In this document: one piece after another, positions 22,526 to 34,900 of the stretch | Layout of the letters: every line of letters starts with the position of its first letter | Numbering within the stretch: the stretch's first letter is position 1 | Assembly: GCA_907163375.1 (NCBI GenBank) | Contig: CAJQUW010010359.1 | Location: 1 to 64,000 of the forward strand | Length of the DNA: 64,000 nucleotides | Reading direction: 5' to 3' | Source: Prostheceraeus crozeri | Lineage: Eukaryota > Platyhelminthes > Polycladida > Euryleptidae | Notes under the pieces: generated by a model | What the model was told of the DNA's origin: nothing | What the model saw: only the letters and a program-made list of their open reading frames with translations | Databases searched by the model: none | Made by a program: the position numbers and the translations under genes

Positions 22526-23270
22526 TTGAAGCCTACAGCCCTAGGAATTTCGGAAGATGCGACCACTGATGAAATGCATGTGGATGATTCAATAGATCTT
22601 CCTGAAACGGATGATTTCACGACACTCTATGTCGACATTGCTTTCGATGAGCCATCCATTGGGGACATAGATGTTTTATCCGACGATAGTGATGCTGATG
22701 AGACTTAAAATAAAGAATCATCCACTAGTGAAGGTATTTTGTGGCGTTCAATTTTCCACGTCTGCCATTCCACCGGCACTAAGACGCAAGAATACTTTGA
22801 ATGAGAGGCCTCCAGCAAAAGCTCTCCAACATCTGAGCTCCAAGCTTTCAAACTTTTCCACATACGTGTAGATGATATTCCTTCGAACATTCTTCGAGAG
22901 ACAAATAGAAAGTTGCAGCAGCTGAACAACAATGTAAATTGTGACAATAAAATTCGCTATTTCTCATGAAATGAAATTGAAGCAGCCATAGGAATCCTAC
23001 TGCGCGCTGGATTCCGAGAGATTCAGAGGCTGCGCGATTGCTATAGATCGGTGTTAATGTTCCACGCCAAAGGAAGAGTACGACAGGACCATCTTCGAAT
23101 CAAAGATATGCTGGAAGTGTGGGAAGAACTAAATCTCGTTGTGAGAATTGTGGAATGAACTGGTGTCAGAAACCGTCGCATTATTAAAAAGACCACCATG
23201 TGCAGCAGCTGTCTTTATTAGTGTACAGCTTTATGTAGTGAATGAACTTGGTAGAAAATGCTTCTGATGA
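22526..23270 (+). pseudogene. piggyBac-type transposase relic lacking its catalytic core
   Basis: An acidic N-terminal frame (22526-22708, Asp/Glu-rich) is followed, after frame breaks, by FKLFHIRVDDIPSNILRETN and by EIEAAIGILLRAG..RLRDCY. This matches the start of the piggyBac transposase domain (E-x-x-x-x-x-G-x-L-L-x-x-G ... LRDYW). Soon after come CENCG and MCSSC pairs with LYVV..GRKCF, like the C-terminal Cys-rich domain. The several hundred residues between, with the catalytic Asp residues, are missing. No TTAA-bounded termini found. Confidence 0.5.
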
Positions 23271-23387
23271 TGATGAACGTATTTGATTTGAATGATATTT
23301 GCTATCTATAAAAACGAAAATCTTCTTGCATGGATGTTTGATATATTTTTGTACTTGCAAATGATGATGAATACATGCACATGTATA

Positions 23388-23860
23388 GCCACACTAGGTG
23401 ACATGCCACGCGTAATTCACGCGTAATTACGGAACACCCCAAACATCCGTGGTTAAGGACATTCTATTCTTCTACCCGCGTACATACGCGCTGCACTAAG
23501 AGTCAGAAATCACTTGATCTGATGCTGTTAAAACATGGGGAATGTTTATTATACGCGCGGGCGAGCGTTTATAGCGTCGTCTACGGTTGTCTGCGTTGCC
23601 GCTTGAACCACGGATGAACCGCAAAGCATGTTCTGTCTTCACTGAGCATGAAATTGAGGTCCTATCACATTGTTTAGCCTCTGATACATGCAGACACATG
23701 AGACGCAAAGTCTATATAGCAGGACTGCCAACTATACTAACTTATATAACAAATGTTGCAGCAATGTCCCGCATAGCTTTAGGGTCATGTGTAATTACGC
23801 GTGGTTTACGCGTGAATTACACGTGATTGAGCGTGGCATGTCACCTAGTGCAGGCTATTT
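23388..23860. mobile_element. Non-autonomous TIR element, ~470 b
   Basis: CACTAGGTGACATGCCACGC occurs at the left end (from about 23391) and, inverted, at the right end (to about 23853). Both arms continue as variants of CGTAATTCACGCGTAATTAC. A weaker match (ATAGCC) extends outside both ends. No certain target duplication, so the superfamily is open. Internal ORFs are short and read partly through the TIRs. Confidence 0.75.
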
Positions 23861-24632
23861 TACTTTTTGCAATATGCAATTGTGTTCAATTTCGTGCAAC
23901 AGCATTCAGATTATCATAGACACATTAAAAATTTCAGCATAGGCCTACGCGTAAAGAACAAACGCTTTTATTCATATGTTATTGATCTATCTGTTACTTT
24001 GAGAACACCCTGTAGTCATAGTCAACACAACAAAATGTTTGAGTAGCCTTACATAGATACCTAAGATATCCAGCTTTCACATTGAAGTCATACATCTTTT
24101 ACTTGTGATTGAATATGTTCATTTTTATGCAGACCACAAAGTGTGGTCACATCAGGGACGCTGGCGGTACGGGTTTAGGGCAGGTGTTGCATCGACTTCA
24201 AGGAGGGCACCTTGGGGTACCGCACCCACGTATCACAGCCCAAAATGTCATGTCTTAAATGCGTTGCAGGCTTACTTAGGTTTTGCGCAGGCCTGCCTGT
24301 TAACTTTGAATTGATAACTATTCCATGCTCATGAGACAATAACTGGCATGCATAAGTACGCTAATCGAATGAGTAAAAATCACGTTGTCGTCAATTTTAA
24401 CCTAAGTCTAGCACATTTATCTATTCTGTATAAATTTAATACACGATCTGTAAATGTGCATGACACCTTTTTACAGCAAGACAAAGGGTCTAATGCTATT
24501 CAAATAAATATTATATTAAGTGAAACGATTTCCTTCTACTTGGAAATGGCTTGCAAATATCCAGTACACAGTGCAACAAACCTTCTTTAGTACTGCTTTT
24601 CCATGCAATGTGAAACAGGGAGTCGTGTGCAG

Positions 24633-25389
24633 CAGGGATGCGGAGTCGGAGTCCTATCATTCTTGCTGGAGTCGGACTCCAGACTCCGGCTTATAACTAG
24701 ACCCGGCATATACTTGCAATGCAAACATATTATTTATCCTCGTGCATAGCTGTCATTGTCTTGATGTCAACTTTCTTCGTCAAACAAAAGTACAGAGACA
24801 CTGCTGCATGCAAGGCTTGTAATAGTTGAGGGAATGAACCGTGATAGCGAAAAAAGGATTGTCTTTTCACTCGGTGATTTAATAGAGAAGACAAGCCTTC
24901 CTAGCCTCGATCACACCTACGCACAAAAGGTCACATCAGAGACAAAAAGAAATGCTAGTTTATTTGAGAACATTGCCTCTTACCCTCACGTTAAACGAGT
25001 GTGATTGCTCCTCTAAAGCGCATGTTAAAATCAAAAGTGAACTCATATTTTTTGGAGAAGGATGGGGATTTCTTACCTGGTAGAGACTGGAGAAAGACCG
25101 TGTGAAGCACACATCAAGAAGATGGGAGAGCCGAGTCGCATGCATCCAACTTAAAGTCACATTTGATAAACTTCCATTGAAAATGATTGATAATTGATAC
25201 AGCAATGATCACTAAAGATAGGTTCAAGTAAGCCTATAATGATCTATAATGTCGGTTATCAGTTTTTTTAAAAAACGAGGCTATATATACTTGCCACCCG
25301 GAGTCGTAGTCGTAGTCCTATCAAAAGCCGGAGTCCTATCAAAGCCCGGAGTCGGAGTCCTATCAAAATGACAGGACTCCGCATCCTTG
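24633..25389. mobile_element. hAT-type non-autonomous element (757 b) with GGAGTC repeats
   Basis: Termini CAGGGATGCGGAGTC and, inverted, CAAGGATGCGGAGTC are flanked by an exact 8-base duplication GTGTGCAG (24625-24632 and 25390-25397). Clusters of GGAGTC with CCTATCA near both ends act as subterminal repeats. No transposase is encoded. Confidence 0.9.
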
Positions 25390-25559
25390 GTGTGCAGTCA
25401 TCGGTTTGATAGGACTTCACTTTGAATTTACTGAAGAACACAAAACCATTGTGTCGTTGACAATCTTTTCCAATGTCCCAGAACAAAAACTTCATGCTGT
25501 AGATGTATTCATACATGCTGTAGATGTGTTCAGTGTTTTACAGAATTTTGAAAGTATAA

Positions 25560-26300
25560 TTTGGTCTTTGAAAATTTATACAGCACCTTGCTTTTGAAAG
25601 ACAAACGCACGCTTAAATCGTTGCTGAACAACAGTTATTTGCTGCACTGATGTCCAAGTAGGCGAAAACCAAATACCAAAGAAAATTCTATTCTTGCGAT
25701 TTATCACTATCATATGCATGTATGTCTGCAGAAACAAGCAGAAATTTACGATTGACATTTTGGTTGGACTAATTCCCCGTTTGTCGCTGTGTAGATCCAG
25801 AGTCAGCGTTTGCATCAGAACTCCTGTATCACCGGAGTGGAGCTTTTCAACTCCAATATAATTACACTGACCTCCATATGCAACACAAAGCAAAAACAGA
25901 ATCAGTATGATTTTTAATCAAATTTACATCTAAAGCAACACATGTAAGTCACATCTACTAACAAAGTTATGAAATGCCTACACGCCATGTTCAATAATCT
26001 AGATGTAGCGTAGGTTTGTCTAGACAACCTAACAATATTGTATCAATTTATTGATTAGTCGCTTTCAGTTAATACAGGTAGACTTCGGTGAGATATTTAC
26101 ATATGCACTTTGAAAATGCTTTTTGATGATGTAGGCTTAAATCCGTGAAATCTTATTTCAGATTTTAATGCTTGCATTGTGAGACATTTCTATGTAGACA
26201 TGAAACGTATTAAAACCTTCTGATCCTTGAATCATTTCTTGCTCCAATCATCTTCAAAAACAGCAAACCCAGTCAAAATCATTTTTACAAACGACTAAGT
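25560..26300. repeat. Copy B of the ~600-base dispersed repeat, with a 105-codon minus-strand ORF
   Basis: Same order of blocks as 20690-21300. The minus-strand ORF 25893-25576 here is uninterrupted. The corresponding frame in copy A has many stops but keeps matching residues (YGG/YGV, LHSD, the I-x-N-F stretch, FGxW/FGFG). That hints the ancestor was coding. I do not recognise the family. Confidence 0.45.
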
Positions 26301-28353
26301 TTGTTAAACTTGTGTTTTAGGCTTTTGACTTAGCAGAGTTTAGCTTATTCTAGGATCACTAAAAACTAAAAATATTCATATAAATTGTGTCAGAAATTGA
26401 CGAGAATCACAGACTAATTTACTGTGGTTTAAATTCAACTTAAAACAAGCTGAAGGACAGTCGGACCAAATTAGAGATAGTCGAACCTGAGATTTTTACC
26501 TATTAATTGGATAAGGAGTTCGATAGCCATTATGTGATGTATTTAGAAAGTGAAGAGAACCAAGCTGCTATAGTTCATCTAACGCTTGATTTTCCAAGTA
26601 ATTAAATACCTTCAGTGTTCAACTGCAGTAATGGCATGTTTCCTGCATTTCTCGTATATTTGTGATACGTATAGCAATACTATAGCTGACCTTAGAAGTA
26701 GACCTACTTTAGATAATTCAAGTTCATGATAGCATTTTAAACCACGAAATCTCAATAACCTCGACCTCAGAAATTCGGAATCTCATAGTGAGTACTCCGT
26801 TAATGAATGCCGGTACTCCGTACCTTGCACTTGCCCATCTTGTTAAGATGTATCGTAGCATCCGTAGGTCCAGAGTTCCGCCCGAGTGACATCGTAGCAT
26901 CTCAGGGAGAGAGAGTGCTTTGTTTTGCTTGAGAAACTCTTCATTGATGTTTTGGGTGCCGGGTAGGGTCTATGTGTATTTAAAAAGAATCTATTAAAAC
27001 GCAACGTTTCGTGCACCAATGACCTAGCTATTTAGTCATCTTAACTTTCACCATTTTTCCATATCTTTAATATTTCTGTTTTGATCTGGTTTTAAAAAAT
27101 TCAATTTTTTAAAAATTCAATATTCACAGCTATCATAGAGACACACGGGATACGTGCACATGATGAGGACCATTTACAAGTTTTAACAAAATTAAATTAA
27201 AAAAAGAGGCCCATCCAAGTCAGATTGTTTAGTACTCATAGAATTTTCCTAGTGCTTCATAAAATTCGCATTAAATTGCAAAACATGGATCACACTTTCA
27301 AGATTTTGAAGTCTTAGTTCACCATCATAGGACAAATGAGAATGGCACGAAATTTTTTCGTTCCAATAAAACACGCACTAGGCCTATGATGGAAATAAAA
27401 TTGCAGAATCGGCTTAGAATTTTGGTCGACTATTGAGATGAAAGTTATCTCTCTATCATGAATTGGCATGAACAGGCAATGAAATGTAATTGTACATGTA
27501 CAATTACACACAAGCCTGTGATTTTTAGCCCAGATATAGCAGGGCTTGGGGAAATCCAGGATGATAGCGGAATATTTCCCGGTTCCAGATTTTTTATTTG
27601 GGTGGCAATCCTGAATTCATTTCATTTCATTCGACAATTTTTTTCTATAAAATTCTGCTTACCTAAGGTCCATTAAAAATTTGTTTACTTGCATGCTACA
27701 AAGATACTGCATCAGCCAATAACAGCAAACCTCCTTTCTAATGTGAGGCGTTCTGCTTTTCAGAAAGCTCAGTATTGCTTGACATGAAATTGCAACCACT
27801 CTGACAAGTGGGAAAGTGACAGTAAATCGTGGTAGTGGTTGAATTCTTTCATATTCAGAGACAAAACACGCTTCTGAAGTTGACCGAACTACGCCGAGGA
27901 AATTCAGATGATCATAAAAACTCAAAAAAAGTGGCCAAAAGAGTGGCACTGGTTATTACACCGGAAGGGCCGGTAAAAATTTCCTCATAAATGTAAAATA
28001 GAAATCATCCGCAGCAAATAGTGAAGCGGTCGAATGATTTTTCATAACTTTGGGTGTTTCGGAGTCGCTTTAATCTTGAAAATGAGCTTGATTCGCATTA
28101 GAAATCATTAAATTTCCAAGAAGAACCAAAAGGGACGACGCAAGACCAAGTAAATTTAAGAAAGGAAAAGCAACAAGTCAATACTCTTACTCTGCAATCT
28201 TTATGCTCCAATATGTTTATCTTCCTATGTTCCTGATTGCAGTAGCCAACATCAGTCATGTAATATTCGGAGGAAGGTTCCACCTAAAAGAAACTTTCCA
28301 ATTCTGCGAGCAAGACAGAACACAAAAAACTACTGGTGTCCGACTTAATCATA
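26301..28353. other. Gene-poor stretch before the foldback element
   Basis: No supported gene. Near 26985-27060 a motif on the minus strand resembles a decayed hammerhead (see rejected items). The short ORFs have no motifs. Confidence 0.35.
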
Positions 28354-28362
28354 CATAATCAA

Positions 28363-28969
28363 ACGTGTGTGAAGTTGGCGCAACCACTCAGCGCAACCTT
28401 TTTGTTTTTACTGTGCCACTCCCAAAAATCATATGAACCACACAATTCGAGGTCGCTGATTATGTGCCACTACTCGGTTTCACGAAATTCAGCCTCCTTT
28501 GGCCAGAAAACGCAATTCAAATTTCAAATTGGTTGCGCTGTGAAGTTGGCGCAACCAATTTTTCTGACTTTCATAAATTTAGCGCATCAAGCAACAAAAC
28601 TCATAACAAACGATGAAATATCCATGCCCAATTATGTGCCACGTAAAAAAATTACTAAAAATAATCGATCTTCATGGAAAAATCAAGTTTCAAAATTTTA
28701 TTTCACCGAAGTGTGAAGTTGGCGCAACCAAATTTGAAATCAAAATTACTCAGCACACAGGCAGTTATGCTTCACATAAATAGTACCAGCGGATGTGCCA
28801 GGTCAACATTCATCCGAATCAATCAAACAAAAGCAGTCTTTCACCCGCTCTAAAAGAAAACATTAAACATCAAATCACATGACAAAGCTTATAATAAAAC
28901 ATTGCACAACCCGCGCAACCATTTTTCATTTCAAGTGTGCATGTTGACCTAGTGCATGATTCAACCTGA
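28363..28969 (+). repeat. Left outer domain of the foldback arm
   Basis: About 600 bases that are not part of the homogenised array but are built from related motifs. GAAGTTGGCGCAACCA appears near 28371, 28541 and 28713, spaced about 170 bases, with TATGTGCCAC between. It matches the right outer domain base for base with few differences. The 126-codon ORF at 28336-28716 lies within it and reads repeat sequence; it also has an equivalent in the right arm. Confidence 0.9.
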
Positions 28970-31900
28970 AATGCATGTTTCTAGTACAATTTGGGGTCGC
29001 TGACTATGTGCCACGCACCAGTTTCACAAAATTCGGCCTCCTTTACTCGGAAAACTCAATTCAAAGTTCAACTACATCACACAATAATTCCAGCGCAACC
29101 CCTTTTCAAGTTGAAATTACTCTGCTCAAACGCCGTTTCACATCAAATAAATAGCACCATCGTGTGTGCCAGGTCAATATTCATCAGAATCGACCAAACA
29201 CTCGTACCTATTCACTCGCTAAATCAGAAAATATCATCCTTCAAAAACACATGATTTCCTGCCATGTATAGGCCTAAGACGTGAGCTGAAGCTCAGATCA
29301 ATTCGAGTCAGCGCAACCATTTTTCATTTCAAGTGTGCATGTTGACCTAGTGCATGATTCAACCTGAAATGCATGTTTCTAGTACAATTTGGGGTCACTG
29401 ACTATGTGCCACGCATCAGTTTTACTAAATTCGGCCTCCTTCACTCGGAAAACTCAATTCAAAGTTCAACTACATCACACAATAATTCCAGCGCAACCAC
29501 TTTTCAAGTTGAAATTACTCTGCTCAAACGCCGTTTCACATCAAATAAATAGCACCATCGTGTGTGCCAGGTCAATATTCATCAGAATCGACCAAACACT
29601 CGTACCTATTCACTCGCTAAATCAGAAAATATCATCCTTCAAAAACACATGATTTCCTGCAATGTATAGGCCTAAGACGTGAGCTGAAGCTCAGATCAAT
29701 TCGAGTCAGCGCAACCATTTTTCATTTCGAGTGTGCCACTCCTGAAATGCATGTTTCTAGTACAATTTGGGGTCGCTGACTATGTGCCACGCACCAGTTT
29801 TACTAAATTCAGCCTCCTTCACTCGGAAAACTCAATTCAAAGCTCAACTACATCACACAATAATTCCAGCGCAACCACTTTTCAAGTTGAAATTACTCTG
29901 CTCAAACGCCGTTTCACATCAAATAAATAGCACCATTGTGTGTGCCAGGTCAATATTCATCAGAATCGACCAAACACTCGTACCTATTCACTCGCTAAAT
30001 CAGAAAATATCATCCTTCAAAGACACATGATTTCCTGCAATGTATAGGCCTAAGACGTGAGCTGAAGCTCAGATCAATTCGAGTCAGCGCAACCATTTTT
30101 CATTTCAAGTGTGCATGTTGACCTAGTGCATGATTCAACCTGAAATGCATGTTTCTAGTACAATTTGGGGTCACTGACTATGTGCCACGCACCAGTTTTA
30201 CTAAGTTCGGCCTCCTTCACTCGGAAAACTCAATTCAAAGTTCAACTACATCACACAATAATTCCAGCGCAACCACTTTTCAAGTTGAAATTACTCTGCT
30301 CAAACGCCGTTTCACATCAAATAAATAGCACCATCGTGTGTGCCAGGTCAATATTCATCAGAATCGACCAAACACTCGTACCTATTCACTCGCTAAATCA
30401 GAAAATATCATCCTTCAAAAACACATGATTTCCTGCAATGTATAGGCCTAAGACGTGAGCTGAAGCTCAGATCAATTCGAGTCAGCGCAACCATTTTTCA
30501 TTTCGAGTGTGCCACTCCTGAAATGCATGTTTCTAGTACAATTTGGGGTCGCTGACTATGTGCCACGCACCAGTTTTACTAAATTCAGCCTCCTTCACTC
30601 GGAAAACTCAATTCAAAGCTCAACTACATCACACAATAATTCCAGCGCAACCACTTTTCAAGTTGAAATTACTCTGCTCAAACGCCGTTTCACATCAAAT
30701 AAATAGCACCATTGTGTGTGCCAGGTCAATATTCATCAGAATCGACCAAACACTCGTACCTATTCACTCGCTAAATCAGAAAATATCATCCTTCAAAGAC
30801 ACATGATTTCCTGCAATGTATAGGCCTAAGACGTGAGCTGAAGCTCAGATCAATTCGAGTCAGCGCAACCATTTTTCATTTCAAGTGTGCATGTTGACCT
30901 AGTGCATGATTCAACCTGAAATGCATGTTTCTAGTACAATTTGGGGTCACTGACTATGTGCCACGCACCAGTTTTACTAAGTTCGGCCTCCTTCACTCGG
31001 AAAACTCAATTCAAAGTTCAACTACATCACACAATAATTCCAGCGCAACCACTTTTCAAGTTGAAATTACTCTGCTCAAACGCCGTTTCACATCAAATAA
31101 ATAGCACCATCGTGTGTGCCAGGTCAATATTCATCAGAATCGACCAAACACTCGTACCTATTCACTCGCTAAATCAGAAAATATCATCCTTCAAAAACAC
31201 ATGATTTCCTGCAATGTATAGGCCTAAGACGTGAGCTGAAGCTCAGATCAATTCGAGTCAGCGCAACCATTTTTCATTTCGAGTGTGCCACTCCTGAAAT
31301 GCATGTTTCTAGTACAATTTGGGGTCGCTGACTATGTGCCACGCACCAGTTTTACTAAATTCGGCCTCCTTCACTCGGAAAACTCAATTCAAAGCTCAAC
31401 TACATCACACAATAATTCCAGCGCAACCACTTTTCAAGTTGAAATTACTCTGCTCAAACGCCGTTTCACATCAAATAAATAGCACCATCGTGTGTGCCAG
31501 GTCAATATTCATCAGAATCGACCAAACACTCGTAACTATTCACTCGCTAAATCAGAAAATATCATCCTTCAAAAACACATGATTTCCTGCAATGTATAGG
31601 CCTAAGACGTGAGCTGAAGCTCAGATCAATTCGAGTCAGCGCAACCATTTTTCATTTCGAGTGTGCCACTCCTGAAATGCATGTTTCTAGTACAATTTGG
31701 GGTCGCTGACTATGTGCCACGCACCAGTTTTACTAAATTCGGCCTCCTTCACTCGGAAAACTCAATTCAAAGTTCAACTACATCACACAATAATTCCAGC
31801 GCAACCACTTTTCAAGTTGAAATTACTCTGCTCAAACGCCGTTTCACATCAAATAAATAGCACCATCGTGTGTGCCAGGTCAATATTCATCAGAATCGAC

Positions 31901-34900
31901 CAAACACTCGTACCTATTCACTCGCTAAATCAGAAAATATCATCCTTCAAAAACACATGATTTCCTGCCATGTATAGGCCTAAGACGTGAGCTGAAGCTC
32001 AGATCAATTCGAGTCAGCGCAACCATTTTTCATTTCGAGTGTGCCACTCCTGAAATGCATGTTTCTAGTACAATTTGGGGTCGCTGACTATGTGCCACGC
32101 ACCAGTTTTACTAAATTCGGCCTCCTTCACTCGGAAAACTCAATTCAAAGTTCAACTACATCACACAATAATTCCAGCGCAACCACTTTTCAAGTTGAAA
32201 TTACTCTGCATAAACGCCGTTTCACATCAAATAAATAGCACCATCGTGTGTGCCAGGTCAATATTCATCAGAATCGACCAAACACTCGTACCTATTCACT
32301 CGCTAAATCAGAAAATATCATCCTTCAAAAACACATGATTTCCTGCCATGTATAGGCCTAAGACGTGAGCTGAAGCTCAGATCAATTCGAGTCAGCGCAA
32401 CCATTTTTCATTTCGAGTGTGCCAATCCTGAAATGCATGTTTCTAGTACAATTTGGGGTCGCTGACTATGTGCCACGCATCAGTTTCACTAAATTCGGCC
32501 TCCTTCACTCGGAAAACTCAATTCAAAGTTCAACTACATCACACAATAATTCCAGCGCAACCACTTTTCAAGTTGAAATTACTCTGCTCAAACGCCGTTT
32601 CACATCAAATAAATAGCACCATCGTGTGTGCCAGGTCAATATTCATCAGAATCGACCAAACACTCGTAACTATTCACTCGCTAAATCAGAAAATATCATC
32701 CTTCAAAAACACATGATTTCCTGCAATGTATAGGCCTAAGACGTGAGCTGAAGCTCAGATCAATTCGAGTCAGCGCAACCATTTTTCATTTCGAGTGTGC
32801 CACTCCTGAAATGCATGTTTCTAGTACAATTTGGGGTCGCTGACTATGTGCCACGCACCAGTTTTACTAAATTCGGCCTCCTTCACTCGGAAAACTCAAT
32901 TCAAAGTTCAACTACATCACACAATAATTCCAGCGCAACCACTTTTCAAGTTGAAATTACTCTGCTCAAACGCCGTTTCACATCAAATAAATAGCACCAT
33001 CGTGTGTGCCAGGTCAATATTCATCAGAATCGACCAAACACTCGTACCTATTCACTCGCTAAATCAGAAAATATCATCCTTCAAAAACACATGATTTCCT
33101 GCCATGTATAGGCCTAAGACGTGAGCTGAAGCTCAGATCAATTCGAGTCAGCGCAACCATTTTTCATTTCGAGTGTGCCACTCCTGAAATGCATGTTTCT
33201 AGTACAATTTGGGGTCGCTGACTATGTGCCACGCACCAGTTTTACTAAATTCGGCCTCCTTCACTCGGAAAACTCAATTCAAAGTTCAACTACATCACAC
33301 AATAATTCCAGCGCAACCACTTTTCAAGTTGAAATTACTCTGCATAAACGCCGTTTCACATCAAATAAATAGCACCATCGTGTGTGCCAGGTCAATATTC
33401 ATCAGAATCGACCAAACACTCGTACCTATTCACTCGCTAAATCAGAAAATATCATCCTTCAAAAACACATGATTTCCTGCAATGTATAGGCCTAAGACGT
33501 GAGCTGAAGCTCAGATCAATTCGAGTCAGCGCAACCATTTTTCATTTCGAGTGTGCCACTCCTGAAATGCATGTTTCTAGTACAATTTGGGGTCGCTGAC
33601 TATGTGCCACGCACCAGTTTCACTAAATTCGGCCTCCTTCACTCGGAAAACTCAATTCAAAGTTCAACTACATCACACAATAATTCCAGCGCAACCACTT
33701 TTCAAGTTGAAATTACTCTGCTCAAACGCCGTTTCACATCAAATAAATAGCACCATCGTGTGTGCCAGGTCAATATTCATCAGAATCGACCAAACACTCG
33801 TACCTATTCACTCGCTAAATCAGAAAATATCATCCTTCAAAACACATGATTTCCTGCAATGTATAGGCCTAAGACGTGAGCTGAAGCTCAGATCAATTCG
33901 AGTCAGCGCAACCATTTTTCATTTCGAGTGTGCTACTCCTGAAATGCATGTTTCTAGTACAATTTGGGGTCGCTGACTATGTGCCACGCACCAGTTTTAC
34001 TAAATTCGGCCTCCTTCACTCGGAAAACTCAATTCAAAGTTCAACTACATCACACAATAATTCCAGCGCAACCACTTTTCAAGTTGAAATTACTCTGCAT
34101 AAACGCCGTTTCACATCAAATAAATAGCACCATTGTGTGTGCCAGGTCAATATTCATCAGAATCGACCAAACACTCGTACCTATTCACTCGCTAAATCAG
34201 AAAATATCATCCTTCAAAAACACATGATTTCCTGCAATGTATAGGCCTAAGACGTGAGCTGAAGCTCAGATCAATTCGAGTCAGCGCAACCATTTTTCAT
34301 TTCGAGTGTGCCACTCCTGAAATGCATGTTTCTAGTACAATTTGGGGTCACTGACTATGTGCCACGCACCAGTTTCACTAAATTCGGCCTCCTTCACTCG
34401 GAAAACTCAATTCAAAGTTCAACTACATCACACAATAATTCCAGCGCAACCACTTTTCAAGTTGAAATTACTCTGCTCAAACGCCGTTTCACATCAAATA
34501 AATAGCACCATCGTGTGTGCCAGGTCAATATTCATCAGAATCGACCAAACACTCGTACCTATTCACTCGCTAAATCAGAAAATATCATCCTTCAAAAACA
34601 CATGATTTCCTGCCATGTATAGGCCTAAGACGTGAGCTGAAGCTCAGATCAATTCGAGTCAGCGCAACCATTTTTCATTTCGAGTGTGCCACTCCTGAAA
34701 TGCATGTTTCTAGTACAATTTGGGGTCGCTGACTATGTGCCACGCACCAGTTTTACTAAATTCGGCCTCCTTCACTCGGAAAACTCAATTCAAAGTTCAA
34801 CTACATCACACAATAATTCCAGCGCAACCACTTTTCAAGTTGAAATTACTCTGCTCAAACGCCGTTTCACATCAAATAAATAGCACCATCGTGTGTGCCA

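Noticed and set aside
26985-27060. Possible fifth hammerhead (GAAACGUUGCG with a UGAC..GUCA stem, minus strand)
   Set aside because: The CUGANGA core reads GUUAAGA with two conserved bases lost, and stem II does not reach the GAAA; at best a decayed relic.
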